Positions 17,984 through 26,208 are shown, counted from the first letter of the stretch. The stretch: 64,000 nt of DNA from Herpetosiphon sp042688385 (GCF_042688385.1 NZ_JBHUPY010000012.1:62001-126000), one strand, 5' to 3'. The notes: generated by a model not told the origin, from the sequence alone. Made by a program: numbers and translations.

Positions 17984-19696
17984 ATGAAAAGTAGTTTACA
18001 AATCGCTGCCGAGGCTTCACCCCGCCCGATCGCCCAAATTGCCGAAGCACTTGCGATTGCTGAGCAATTTGTCGAACCCTATGGGCGCTATCGCGCCAAA
18101 ATCAACCTTGATCTGCTTGATGCCAGCCATGATCGGCCTCGTGGCAAGCAGATTTTAGTAACCGCCATGACTCCAACGCCGCTTGGCGAGGGCAAAACTG
18201 CCACCACCATTGGCCTGAGCATGGCGCTCAATCGCTTAGGCAAACGCGCTATCTGCACCCTGCGCCAAAGCTCGCTCGGCCCAGTTTTTGGCATCAAGGG
18301 TGGTGGCTCTGGTGGCGGCTATTCGCAAGTTATTCCCTTAGAAGATAGCTTGATGCACTTGACTGGCGATATTCACGCCGTCACCCAAGCCCACAACCAA
18401 ATTGCCGCCATGACCGACAATAGTTGGTATCAGAAAAATCCACTTGGCATCGACCCAGAGCAGATTCAGATTCGACGCGTGCTTGATGTTAACGATCGCT
18501 TTTTACGCTCAATCACGATTGGCCAAGGCGGAGCACAGCATGGCATTCCGCGCCAAACTGGGTTTGATATTACCGCCGCCAGCGAATTAATGGCAATTTT
18601 GGCCTTGGTGAGCGGCGAAACCCACGCCGCTGTGATGCGCGATTTACGCCAGCGCATCGGACGCATGGTCGTGGGATTCGATCGTCAAGGCCAACCAATC
18701 ACTGCCGATGACATTCGGGCAGCAGGTGCAGCGACGGTTATTCTACGCAACGCAATTCACCCAACCCTGATGCAGACGATCGAAAACACGCCAGTGCTGA
18801 TGCATGGCGGGCCATTTGCCAACATCGCCCATGGTAACGCCAGCGTGGTTGCCGACCAAGTTGGGCTGCGAATCGCTGATTATGTGGTGACTGAAGCAGG
18901 TTTTGCGATGGATATGGGCGGCGAAAAATTCTTTGATATTAAGTGCCGCGCCTTTGATGCCAAGCCCGCTGTGGTGGTGCTGGTGGCCACAATTCGCGCG
19001 CTCAAAGCCCACAGCGGGCGCTGGAACATCAAGCCAGGTCGGCCATTACCAGCCGATCTACTGCAAGAAAACCCCGATGCGGTGTATGCTGGCGGGGCAA
19101 ATCTCCAAAAACACATTCGCAACGCCCAATTATTCGGCTTGCCAGTTGTGGTTGCGCTCAATGCCTTCCCCGATGATCATCCCTCGGAAATCGAGGCCGT
19201 GCAGGAAATTGCCATGAGTGCAGGCGCGTTCGATGTGGCGGTGAGCACGGTATTTAGCCAAGGCGGTGCTGGCGGCGAAGCATTGGCTGAAAAAGTGCTG
19301 GCAGCAATTGAGCAAGCAGGCCAAGCTAAGTTTTTGTATGAACTGGAGCAACCATTAACCGCCAAAATTGCCAGCATCGCCACCAAAATCTATGGAGCTG
19401 CTGAGGTCAGTTATAGCCCTGAGGCCAGCGAACAATTGGCCAAACTCGAAGCCAATGGCTTTGGCAATTTGCCAATTTGTATGGCCAAAACCCATCTGAG
19501 CATCAGCCATGATCCGGCGCTCAAAGGTGCACCAAGCGATTATACCTTCCCAATTCGCGAGGTGCGCGCAAGCATTGGCGCTGGCTTTATCTACCCCATT
19601 GCTGGCGATATGATGACCATGCCCGGCCTCAGCGCCCATCCAGCCGCCGAAAATATTGATATTGATGAGCACGGCCAGACGATTGGTTTATTCTAA
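17984..19696 (+). CDS. fhs: Formate--tetrahydrofolate ligase
   Basis: A 570-residue enzyme that joins formate to tetrahydrofolate with ATP, giving 10-formyl-THF for purine and one-carbon metabolism. The P-loop-like TPTPLGEGKTATTIGL lies near residue 62. The segments LRQSSLGPVFGIKGGG, DIHAVTQAHN, TEAGFAMDMGGEKFFDIKCR and KPGRPLP are strongly conserved in the family. Length is normal with a slight N-terminal extension. ATG 17984 is preceded by AAAGGA, and an earlier in-frame ATG at 17927 would add an unrelated Cys/Arg-rich segment. It is a single-gene unit. The other one-carbon genes are not in this window. Confidence 0.97.
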   Translation: MKSSLQIAAEASPRPIAQIAEALAIAEQFVEPYGRYRAKINLDLLDASHDRPRGKQILVTAMTPTPLGEGKTATTIGLSMALNRLGKRAICTLRQSSLGPVFGIKGGGSGGGYSQVIPLEDSLMHLTGDIHAVTQAHNQIAAMTDNSWYQKNPLGIDPEQIQIRRVLDVNDRFLRSITIGQGGAQHGIPRQTGFDITAASELMAILALVSGETHAAVMRDLRQRIGRMVVGFDRQGQPITADDIRAAGAATVILRNAIHPTLMQTIENTPVLMHGGPFANIAHGNASVVADQVGLRIADYVVTEAGFAMDMGGEKFFDIKCRAFDAKPAVVVLVATIRALKAHSGRWNIKPGRPLPADLLQENPDAVYAGGANLQKHIRNAQLFGLPVVVALNAFPDDHPSEIEAVQEIAMSAGAFDVAVSTVFSQGGAGGEALAEKVLAAIEQAGQAKFLYELEQPLTAKIASIATKIYGAAEVSYSPEASEQLAKLEANGFGNLPICMAKTHLSISHDPALKGAPSDYTFPIREVRASIGAGFIYPIAGDMMTMPGLSAHPAAENIDIDEHGQTIGLF

Positions 19697-19744
19697 GTAT
19701 ATGTCAATGGTCGATGTCTTTTTGTAAAGCAGACATTTCTTTTT

Positions 19745-19820
19745 GTAAAGCATCCTTGACTTAATCAAAAAACTGGTGTATACTCCCGCCAGTTCAATGA
19801 TTAAGTCAAGGATGCTTTAC
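19745..19820 (+). promoter_or_regulatory. Perfect 23-bp inverted repeat enclosing the promoter of the membrane/XRE operon
   Basis: The left arm at 19745-19767 (GTAAAGCATCCTTGACTT plus 5 bases) is repeated without a mismatch in inverted orientation at 19798-19820. The right arm ends one base before the start codon and contains the AAGGA ribosome binding site. Inside the 30-base loop AACTGG and CCAGTT form a second short stem. TTTTTGTAAAGCA also occurs twice in direct orientation just upstream. The arms are probably two operators for the XRE protein encoded 380 bases downstream; a transcript starting within the loop could not form the whole hairpin. Confidence 0.7.
19756..19784 (+). promoter_or_regulatory. 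Sigma-70-type promoter of the membrane/XRE operon
   Basis: TTGACT at 19756-19761 and TATACT at 19779-19784 are separated by exactly 17 bases. The -35 lies inside the left arm of the inverted repeat, so a bound repressor would block polymerase. Confidence 0.75.
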
Positions 19821-19821
19821 A

Positions 19822-20202
19822 ATGAAAGCTCAATCAACAGCAATTCGCCAATTGATTATCGCGTTCGTGTTGTTCCCAATCTTGCTTATGGCCGTGATTT
19901 TGGTGCTGCCCAAACTGCCAGAATCGCCATGGCGCGCGGCGCTGGCAATCGTGCCGTTGGTTCCGGTGGGGCTTGGCATTCAAGCAATGTATCGGGCAGT
20001 TAGCAGCATGGATGAATTTCAGCGCCATGTTCAACTGCTGGCTTTTACGTTTGCGGTGGGAGCTACCAGCTTTATTAGCTGTGCTTATGGCTTGCTGCAA
20101 GTGTTAGTCAATGTACCGCAATTGTCGTGGCTGTGGATCTTGCCACTCTTGAGCACCTGTTGGAGTTTTGGTTTAGCCTTCGCTCATCGGAGCTACCAAT
20201 GA
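19822..20202 (+). CDS. Small four-helix membrane protein of the membrane/XRE module
   Basis: A 126-residue integral membrane protein with about four hydrophobic helices (residues ~10-29, 38-58, 70-92, 98-120) and the polar link SSMDEFQRHVQLLA. No known enzyme motif is seen. The next gene, an XRE regulator, overlaps its stop by ATGA. Similar pairs of a small membrane protein and a short Cro/CI-like regulator are common, and a second pair lies at 38.1-38.7 kb in this window. It could sense a membrane signal, or simply be what the regulator controls. Its start codon directly follows the operator arm. Confidence 0.8.
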   Translation: MKAQSTAIRQLIIAFVLFPILLMAVILVLPKLPESPWRAALAIVPLVPVGLGIQAMYRAVSSMDEFQRHVQLLAFTFAVGATSFISCAYGLLQVLVNVPQLSWLWILPLLSTCWSFGLAFAHRSYQ

Positions 20203-20420
20203 AAAATCGCTTACGTGTCTTGCGCGCCGAACGCGATTGGTCACAAGCCGATTTGGCCCAAGCCTTGGGGGTATCGCGGCAAACCATCAATGCGCTTGAA
20301 ACCGGCAAATACGACCCGAGCTTACCGCTGGCCTTCAAAATAGCCGATCTGTTTGAGCTGGCGATTGAGCAAATTTTCGAGCGCCCAAGCGCCGATAATC
20401 AATCAGCAAGCAATGATTAA
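20199..20420 (+). CDS. Short XRE-family (Cro/CI-like) regulator
   Basis: A 73-residue protein that is nearly all helix-turn-helix: MKNRLRVLRAERDWSQADLA, GVSRQTINALETGKYDPS, then FKIADLFELAIEQIF. It should bind DNA as a dimer. The start at 20199 overlaps the membrane protein's stop as ATGA and gives the usual family start; an upstream in-frame ATG would add a piece read from the other gene. The perfect inverted repeat around the operon promoter is the obvious target for autoregulation. The very similar protein at 38.1 kb has the same length and end. Confidence 0.9.
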   Translation: MKNRLRVLRAERDWSQADLAQALGVSRQTINALETGKYDPSLPLAFKIADLFELAIEQIFERPSADNQSASND

Positions 20421-20426
20421 ACCTGC

Positions 20427-20456
20427 TACGGCATGCTTATTTTGCAGCATGCCGTA
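20427..20456. terminator. Hairpin between convergent XRE and TetR genes
   Basis: TACGGCATGC and GCATGCCGTA form a perfect 10-bp stem with a 10-base loop. A short T run (TTTT) follows after six bases on the plus strand. It probably ends transcription in both directions. Confidence 0.6.
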
Positions 20457-20464
20457 AACGGGTT

Positions 20465-21082
20465 TTAGGCTACCAATAATACTTTCAAGCCGCGTAAAAA
20501 TAGCTCAACCGAGCGTTCTAGCTCCGCATGCGTTGCCCCATTGACACTTTGAATCGATAAGCCATTAGAAAAAGCCATAATCGTGCGCGCCAGATCAGCT
20601 GAATCAACACCCTCAGCCAGTTGTCCTGTCCGATCTGCTTGCACCAAACGCTCGCGAATTAAGATTTCTTGGCCGAGGCGTTGCTCAACCACAGCCTGAT
20701 AAATTGGCGCAGTTGTATCATTGCAGACTGGCACACCGCGAATCAATAAGCAGCCAGCAGGCACGCTAGGGTTGGTAATTTGGCGAATGTTGATCCGCAG
20801 CAATTGCTCAAGCGCCATATAAATTTCAGCATGCTCTAATGCTGTCGTAATCGAAGGCACACTCAGCTCGTGATAGCGCGCCAAAACTTCGCGAAAAAGT
20901 TGCTCTTTATTGCCAAATGCTGCATACAAGCTGGGCCGATTAATCCCCATCGCTTCAGTTAAATCGCTGAGCGACGCACCTTCGTAGCCCAAACGCCAAA
21001 AGACATTTAAGGCTTGAAATAAGGCCTGATCGCGATCAAAGGCGCGTGGTCGGCCAACTTTTTGTTCTGTGATTGCTTTCAT
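20465..21082 (-). CDS. TetR-family repressor
   Basis: A 205-residue regulator. The N-terminal helix-turn-helix reads GRPRAFDRDQALFQALNVFW, GYEGASLSDLTEAMGINRPS, LYAAFGNKEQLFREVL. The C-terminal ligand domain has NPSVPAGCLLIRGVPVC, with two cysteines that could sense electrophiles. This fits a subgroup that controls reductases and dehydrogenases. It is divergent from the SDR gene at 21530, whose promoter holds two GTAC-type palindromes, the likely operators. The ATG at 21082 gives the usual family start; its ribosome binding site is weak. A long upstream region of repeats separates it from the SDR. Confidence 0.9.
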   Translation of the reverse strand: MKAITEQKVGRPRAFDRDQALFQALNVFWRLGYEGASLSDLTEAMGINRPSLYAAFGNKEQLFREVLARYHELSVPSITTALEHAEIYMALEQLLRINIRQITNPSVPAGCLLIRGVPVCNDTTAPIYQAVVEQRLGQEILIRERLVQADRTGQLAEGVDSADLARTIMAFSNGLSIQSVNGATHAELERSVELFLRGLKVLLVA

Positions 21083-21159
21083 CGTTGCTAACCAATCTAG
21101 TCTGGATTGACCATAATGATCATACGCCAAACAGCTCGATAACACAAGCTAGATGAAAG

Positions 21160-21430
21160 GATGAAGGCAAAAGTCAGAAGTCAGAAATCAAAAGTCAGAA
21201 GGCAAAAGTCAGAAATCAGAAATCAATAGCCAATAGCCCAAAGCCTATAGACCTTCGTGTAATTCGTGCAATTCGTGGCTAAAATAAAGCTTCGGCCCCT
21301 TCGTGGAGAAAAATCAAATCTAAATAATCTGTGTGAATCTGTGGCTAAAAAACTACGTTTCGCGTGCTTCGTGCCCTTCGCAGTTTCTAAACCTTCGCGC
21401 TCTTCGTGCCCTTCGTGGATCACATTCGGG
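21160..21430. repeat. Dispersed simple intergenic repeats
   Basis: A run of AAAGTCAGAAGTCAGAAATC-like units (21165-21220) is followed by AATAGCCAATAGCCC and by many copies of TTCGTG-based words such as CTTCGTGCCCTTCGTGG. The same words occur in inverse orientation at 58.1-58.5 kb and 63.1-63.3 kb. No gene is supported here. Confidence 0.7.
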
Positions 21431-21431
21431 C

Positions 21432-21460
21432 TTGACAAATTACGCCACTTTCTATATAGT
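21432..21460 (+). promoter_or_regulatory. Promoter of the SDR gene
   Basis: TTGACA at 21432-21437 and TATAGT at 21455-21460 with a 17-base spacer. The -10 lies in the left arm of the operator palindrome. Confidence 0.8.
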
Positions 21461-21501
21461 ACCGATCAGTACAAAATATATGTACTCATCGGTACTATAT
21501 T
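21453..21501 (+). promoter_or_regulatory. Twin palindromic operator for the adjacent TetR repressor
   Basis: Two 14-bp near-palindromes, GTACCGATCAGTAC (21459-21472) and GTACTCATCGGTAC (21482-21495), lie 23 bases apart, center to center. Together they form a larger inverted repeat with 20-base arms that agree in 18 positions. The first overlaps the -10 and the start region. TetR-type repressors bind such sites as one or two dimers. Confidence 0.75.
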
Positions 21502-21529
21502 ATTTTTATTGAATCTTGGAAGGAAGCCC

Positions 21530-22279
21530 ATGAGCAAGCCATTAGCCGGAAAAGTTGCCTTGGTCACTGGTGGTTCACGTGGAATTGGCGCAGCCAGCGC
21601 GCTGGCGTTGGCCGAACAAGGCGCAGACGTTGCGATTAGTTATGTCGCCTCGGCTAGCAAAGCAGAAGCGGTGGTCGAACAATTACAAGCGCTTGGCGTT
21701 AAAGCCGCAGCCTTCCACGCCGACCAAGCAGATAGCGACCAAGTGGCCAGTTTGGTCAATACTGTCGTGGCACATTTTGGCAAGCTCGATATTTTGGTCA
21801 ATAATGCTGGCGTATTTCAGGGCGCAGTCTTAAGCGATCCCAACACCGATGTTGAAGCGATCGAGCATATGTTTGCGGTCAATGTTAAAGGTGTTGCGAC
21901 TGCCGTGCGTACTGCAACGCCGTTGTTGCAAGATGGCGGGCGGATTATTTCGATTGGCTCGGTAGCCGCTGATGGCTCGCCCTATGTTGGGCTAGCCGAT
22001 TATTCAGCCTCGAAGGCGGCGGTTGCTAGCTACACCCGCGCATGGGCACGCGAGCTAGGCCAACGCGGCATCACAGTTAATAATGTGCAACCAGGCCCAA
22101 TCGACACCGATATGGGACCAGGCGATAGCCCAATGCTGGAAGTATTTACCCAAGCAATTGCGCTCAAACGCTTGGGCAAGGCTGAAGAAGTTGGCGCAAC
22201 TGTAGCCTTCTTGGCCAGCCCAGCCGCCGCCTTTATCACTGGCGCGACCATCAACGTCGACGGCGGATTAAGCGCCTAA
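21530..22279 (+). CDS. Short-chain dehydrogenase/reductase
   Basis: A 249-residue NAD(P)-dependent enzyme of the classical SDR type. The cofactor loop is TGGSRGIG, followed by NNAGV. The catalytic set is Ser in ISIGSVAADGS and YSASK (Y-x-x-x-K). The C-terminus ITGATINVDGGLSA is the usual one. The start at 21530 follows a GGAAGG-type ribosome binding site. Upstream in-frame sequence belongs to the repeat region and is not coding. The promoter and operator arrangement shows control by the divergent TetR protein, probably released by the enzyme's substrate or a related electrophile. Confidence 0.92.
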   Translation: MSKPLAGKVALVTGGSRGIGAASALALAEQGADVAISYVASASKAEAVVEQLQALGVKAAAFHADQADSDQVASLVNTVVAHFGKLDILVNNAGVFQGAVLSDPNTDVEAIEHMFAVNVKGVATAVRTATPLLQDGGRIISIGSVAADGSPYVGLADYSASKAAVASYTRAWARELGQRGITVNNVQPGPIDTDMGPGDSPMLEVFTQAIALKRLGKAEEVGATVAFLASPAAAFITGATINVDGGLSA

Positions 22280-22285
22280 ACAACC

Positions 22286-22327
22286 AAGGCCTGTGAGTTT
22301 GCAATGAACTCACAGGCCTTCGTTTTT
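22286..22327. terminator. Strong terminator between SDR and CotH genes
   Basis: AAGGCCTGTGAGTT and AACTCACAGGCCTT form a 14-bp perfect stem with a seven-base loop, followed by CGTTTTT. It serves the SDR and probably the convergent CotH operon. Confidence 0.9.
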
Positions 22328-23939
22328 ATTGGGTTGCCAAGAAGCTTTTCAAATCTCTACTACGGGTGCGCAAGCGCTCCATGAGGCTTGTAACAGCAGC
22401 GTTATACTCGTCAACGCTGGTTTTTTTGATCGCACTTGGGCTGATGGTCGCAGCTAAGGCTGTATATTTTTGCACCAAAGCCTCGGCATCAAATTGGCTA
22501 CTGGTTTCGCGCAGCGCCGCAATATAGGTTTCATAGTAAGTCGGATCATCAAGCAAGTAGCGAATCAAAGGCCAATCGCTGGTTACGCTGGCTTTATCGA
22601 AGCTGTTGTTTTGGCCACCAAAGCCACCGCCAGGCCCGCGCATCCCACCGCCATTGGCTGGTCGATTAGGATTATTGGGTATGGCTTGGTTGTTGCCATT
22701 GGCTGGTTGATTAGGATTATTCTGCATCCCAGCAGGCGCTTGATTGCGACCACCACCCATGCTCGCCCCCAGCACAAAATTATGATCCCACGAAACCCAG
22801 GTTAGTTTGCCAGTTGCAGGGTTGGTGTAAAGATAATAATTATGACTCATCGCCCCATAGGTATCCCAATGCTCCAGCAAGGTGCTCACGCCAAGCCATT
22901 TCAGGAAAATCGGCACATCGAACACGGCCTCTAATTTGGCTCGCCATGCCGCCGGATCACTGGTGCGTTCGCTTGAGTGCAACACATCGTAGAGCGCTTC
23001 GACATCGGCCCAGCCTGTTGCATCGTTATTTTCCTTCTGAAAACTTGCTTGAATTGTAGCCTTAGTGCCTTCGGCCAAACTGGCGGCGCTGCCATCGCCT
23101 TCGTAGATGTTACCGCTATCGTCGCCAAACACGCGAGCAATTGCCGTATCGTCGATCACTTCAACCGCTGTGTATAAGCCCAAACTCTCAACGCCGTTGC
23201 CATGATCAAGCAGCACTTCGTAGGTCGCGGTTTCAGCGGCGGGCAAGCCCATTTGAGCCAAGAGATCGTAGGCCAGCGTTTCGCGCATAGCCGTCAGATC
23301 GCCTAAATTGTTTGCCAGTGCCAATTGTTTGAAGCCATAAAAGCGTTGGTTATCAATTTCGGGATAGGTTTTTTCAAATTGATCAAAATCGAGCTTGAAG
23401 GGCAAATTGGCTTGCTGGCTATTCCAAGCATTCATCAATGAGGAATTGCCTTTGTAGCGCACCCCAACATTCGTCCATGTTTGGCCTTCAAAACTCAGGG
23501 TTGCCGTTACCCACATCGGGTTTTCGGTCACCAAATCGCCCATATTTGGCATGCCCCCAGGCATGCCCATAGTATCAGTAAAAGCACCGTTTGGGCGCAT
23601 TGGCAAGCCATTCGTATCAGTAAACACGCCGCCAGGAAAACCGCCACCCAGCTGATGGCTACCAGGCGCGCCAAAAAGCTCGCTCATATTCGTTTGCATG
23701 GCTTGCCACGAAGTCGGATCAATCGTGATGGTTAGTTGATTGACCGCATCCTGTGGGAAAACCACAGCATAATTTGGCTCAGCACTCTCGCCATGCGAGG
23801 CTTCAGTCCAGCCAGCAGGCCGCGTTACGCCATCAACAACGGTCGTTTCAGCAGGAACAACGGTTGTAGTGCTCGAAGTCGCACATGCCACCAAGTTTAA
23901 TCCAACAGCCAGCAAACAAAGCCAACGCCAATATTTCAT
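22326..23939 (-). CDS. CotH-kinase-family lipoprotein
   Basis: A 537-residue surface lipoprotein with lipobox LVAC (Cys19). The CotH-type domain includes a strand with LTITIDPTSWQAM, WTNVGVRYKGNSSL, LPFKLDFDQFEKTYPEI, ALANNLGDLTAMRETLAYDL, SLGLYTAVEVIDD and the metal-binding WVSWDHNFVLG. CotH proteins of spore formers phosphorylate coat proteins; whether this one is active cannot be shown. A Gly/Asn/Pro/Gln-rich insert (about residues 400-455) carries two similar N-P-N-x-P-A-N-G units. It is the last gene of an operon with DUF4956 and VTC proteins, 52 bases after the DUF4956 gene. GAGG precedes the ATG. Confidence 0.88.
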   Translation of the reverse strand: MKYWRWLCLLAVGLNLVACATSSTTTVVPAETTVVDGVTRPAGWTEASHGESAEPNYAVVFPQDAVNQLTITIDPTSWQAMQTNMSELFGAPGSHQLGGGFPGGVFTDTNGLPMRPNGAFTDTMGMPGGMPNMGDLVTENPMWVTATLSFEGQTWTNVGVRYKGNSSLMNAWNSQQANLPFKLDFDQFEKTYPEIDNQRFYGFKQLALANNLGDLTAMRETLAYDLLAQMGLPAAETATYEVLLDHGNGVESLGLYTAVEVIDDTAIARVFGDDSGNIYEGDGSAASLAEGTKATIQASFQKENNDATGWADVEALYDVLHSSERTSDPAAWRAKLEAVFDVPIFLKWLGVSTLLEHWDTYGAMSHNYYLYTNPATGKLTWVSWDHNFVLGASMGGGRNQAPAGMQNNPNQPANGNNQAIPNNPNRPANGGGMRGPGGGFGGQNNSFDKASVTSDWPLIRYLLDDPTYYETYIAALRETSSQFDAEALVQKYTALAATISPSAIKKTSVDEYNAAVTSLMERLRTRSRDLKSFLATQ

Positions 23940-23991
23940 CGTAACCTCACAATTTTGCAGATTAAAAAGCGAGCCAATAGCCGAATTTCGT

Positions 23992-24630
23992 TTATGGCAA
24001 TTGATGCTGATCGCGCAAGACCCGGGGATTGCTTGGCGTATGCTTAGCGCTCAGGCGTGGGGTTTCATCATAGAAAATTTTCAAATCGGCCATATCGTGC
24101 AATAAATCGATGCGCCCAATTTCAACCCGCTTAACCAAAATGCCGGTGCGTTGGCGTAAATCGGCCAGTAATTCTTCAGATCGTGCAGGCCCGATTAGCT
24201 CAATTTTGTCGTAAGCAACGCGCTTGTTGGCTTCAAATTGAAAGCCCCAACCTTTTTCGAGCACAAACAAAATCAGCAGAATCACGGCGTTGGCGATGCC
24301 AATTTGCAGCAAACTACCGCTGTGCATCAGCGAATTCATCACGCCCAAGGCAATCAAAATAAACAAATAGGTCATTTCGCGAATCGGAATCTCATCGGTG
24401 CGATAGCGCAGCAACGAGAAAATTGCAAACAGGCCAAAGCCCACGCCAACGCCCACTTCGACGCTGGTCAGAAAGCCCAGCACAAAATAGATGATCATAT
24501 TGAAGCCAATAAAGGTAAAAACGAAATTTTTATCTTGGGTCACGGGATAGTACACGCCGCGCACAATTAGCAGCGTTACGAATAAATTAAAGCCCGCTCC
24601 CAGCAAAAAATGAGTTAATTCGGTTGTCAT
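23992..24630 (-). CDS. DUF4956 membrane protein
   Basis: A 212-residue protein. About four membrane helices fill the first 130 residues, with the conserved polar stretch FSLLRYRTDEIPIREMTYLF between helices. A soluble C-terminal domain (YDKIELIGPARSEELLADLR, GILVKRVEIGRIDLLHDMAD) follows. This is the DUF4956 pattern. The family is regularly found next to VTC-domain proteins and is thought to work with them in the membrane. Its start overlaps the VTC gene stop by ATGA, so the two are coupled, and CotH follows. Confidence 0.88.
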   Translation of the reverse strand: MTTELTHFLLGAGFNLFVTLLIVRGVYYPVTQDKNFVFTFIGFNMIIYFVLGFLTSVEVGVGVGFGLFAIFSLLRYRTDEIPIREMTYLFILIALGVMNSLMHSGSLLQIGIANAVILLILFVLEKGWGFQFEANKRVAYDKIELIGPARSEELLADLRQRTGILVKRVEIGRIDLLHDMADLKIFYDETPRLSAKHTPSNPRVLRDQHQLP

Positions 24631-25469
24631 TGAGCATACTCCATCAAGCTATGCAAATAGCGTAAGGTTGGTTTGAAGCTGTTGCGTGGTAATTCTGGGT
24701 AGAGCAAGGCTGCGCCGCTGCAATATTTACTCATGCCAATTGTGTGCAAATGCTGGCCGCGAATGCCTTGGATAAAGGGCGAACTGCGGCTAATGCCAGC
24801 TTGTTTGACTTCGGCAATCACCACTCCTGTCAGTTCAACAGTGTGCAGATTGGCCTGAAACTGAATCCCAATATCAAGGGTTACTCGCTCGTGGGCGGCA
24901 ATATTCACCAAGGTGATGCGGCCAAAATCGTTGGTCAGGGTTGACTGCAATACACTCACATCAAACGGCACATGTCGTTGCACAAAGGCTTTGCTGGCTG
25001 GATTCAGTGTTTCTAAGCCTGTTGGGGTTGGCATTCGATGCTTGATCGTGCGATATTTATTAATTTTGTGCTTGACTTCGAGAAAGTGCTGCTGGGTATC
25101 GAGATAGGTGCGGCTGCGCACTTTGTAGCGATTACGGCCCCCAGCATGATGCCGCCGATAGAGCGCAAAATCAGCGCTATCAAAATAGCGCGTATGATAG
25201 CGATGCATGCGCCGCCCAGCGATCTCCAGCACCCGATAATCTGCCGCTAAATCGGGCAAGATTGCAGCTAATTGCTGCATTGAGCAGACATATTTGCTAT
25301 CGGTGCGATTCAGCAAGGCCACCGAATCCATCTGTGGCAAACTAATTGGCTCAAAACTCGCCAAGTGTTGGTCAAGCAGCGGCTTTGGGGCTGGTTGCGC
25401 TGGTTCGCAAGCAGGCGCTGGCTCAGTTGGCCAGATCAGGGTTGGTTGATAGCGCAGTTGTTGCAGCAT
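24627..25469 (-). CDS. VTC-domain protein (polyphosphate polymerase-like)
   Basis: A 280-residue protein of the triphosphate-tunnel superfamily. After a Pro/Ala-rich N-terminus it shows the basic tunnel residues in the usual order: LLNRTDSKYVCS, MHRYHTRYFDSADFALYRRH, GGRNRYKVRSRTY, HFLEVKHKINKYRTIKHRM, and a late acidic strand VTLDIGIQFQ / VIAEVKQ. Yeast Vtc4 uses this fold to make polyphosphate from ATP. In bacteria the role is less clear. The start at 25469 has AAGGAA seven bases upstream; a GTG at 25487 lacks one. It is the first gene of an operon with DUF4956 and CotH. Confidence 0.9.
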   Translation of the reverse strand: MLQQLRYQPTLIWPTEPAPACEPAQPAPKPLLDQHLASFEPISLPQMDSVALLNRTDSKYVCSMQQLAAILPDLAADYRVLEIAGRRMHRYHTRYFDSADFALYRRHHAGGRNRYKVRSRTYLDTQQHFLEVKHKINKYRTIKHRMPTPTGLETLNPASKAFVQRHVPFDVSVLQSTLTNDFGRITLVNIAAHERVTLDIGIQFQANLHTVELTGVVIAEVKQAGISRSSPFIQGIRGQHLHTIGMSKYCSGAALLYPELPRNSFKPTLRYLHSLMEYAQ

Positions 25470-25611
25470 AAGCTCATTCCTTCGCACGCCGCAACGCCAA
25501 AAGCGATCGGCAATCTGTATTAGCTTCTGGTTAAGAGTGTAGCCAGCAATTGTTATAAAACTGTTAGGATCTGAAGTGCTTGCGATGAGGATTTAGGTAG
25601 AGGTGATTAGC

Positions 25612-25647
25612 AAAAAGCCCCGCATTTCCATCATGGATGCAGGGCTT
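25612..25647 (-). terminator. Terminator of the thioesterase gene
   Basis: On the minus strand AAGCCC-T-GCAT pairs with ATGC-G-GGGCTT, with small internal mismatches, and is followed by a run of five T's. Confidence 0.8.
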
Positions 25648-25676
25648 CAACAAACGCTATGTTTAGGAAAACGGAA

Positions 25677-26117
25677 TTAATAGCCTTCGGCAATTTGCTC
25701 TGAGAGCGTGGCGCGCAATTCTGGCGAAACCCGCATATATAAGCCAGTTGCTTCGGCCACAATCGTGCCATCGGGCAATTGAGCAAAGCCCTCGACCTCA
25801 AGCGCGCGCCCACGATCGCGCACGATGCTGCCAGTAAAGGTAATTTCTTGGTCAATTGGGGCTGGCTGACGATAGCGCACTTCAAAACGACCAGTCATCG
25901 TCCAGGCATCGATTAAAAAGCCAACCCGGCCTAAGGTCTCATCAAGAATCGTCGCAATGATGCCGCCATGGACAAAGCCCGGCCAGCCTTGATGGAGCGA
26001 GGTGGAGGTAAAGCGCGTCACAACCCGATTTTCTTCCTCGAAGAAATCTAATTGCAAGCCGCTCGGGTTATTTTTGCCACAGACAAAACATGCCTGCGAA
26101 TCTAATTGGCGATTCAT
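25677..26117 (-). CDS. PaaI-type hotdog thioesterase
   Basis: A 146-residue acyl-CoA thioesterase-like protein. It starts with the C-x-x-CG-x-NP-x-GL element (CFVCGKNNPSGL) that marks one hotdog subgroup. The core is WPGFVHGGIIATILDETLGR, in which His-Gly-Gly and Asp contribute to the active site. Strands RFEVRYRQPAPIDQEITFTG and ALEVEGFAQLPDGTIVAEATG complete the fold. It should act as a dimer or tetramer on an unknown thioester. AAAGGAG lies five bases before the ATG. Single-gene unit. Confidence 0.88.
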   Translation of the reverse strand: MNRQLDSQACFVCGKNNPSGLQLDFFEEENRVVTRFTSTSLHQGWPGFVHGGIIATILDETLGRVGFLIDAWTMTGRFEVRYRQPAPIDQEITFTGSIVRDRGRALEVEGFAQLPDGTIVAEATGLYMRVSPELRATLSEQIAEGY

Positions 26118-26152
26118 GAATGCTCCTTTTGCAAATATAGCCGATTATAGCG

Positions 26153-26185
26153 CAAAAAAACCACGACTCGCAGTGAGCCGTGGTT
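26153..26185 (-). terminator. Terminator of the MFS exporter gene
   Basis: On the minus strand AACCACG-GCTCA / CGAGT-CGTGGTT forms a stem of about 12 pairs followed by seven T's. Confidence 0.9.
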
Positions 26186-26208
26186 ATCGTTTATCTGTTG
26201 TTGGGCAA

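Noticed and set aside
21160..21430. CRISPR-like array in the AAGTCAGAAATC repeats
   Set aside because: Units are short, of variable length, without equal-length unique spacers, and no cas gene is present.
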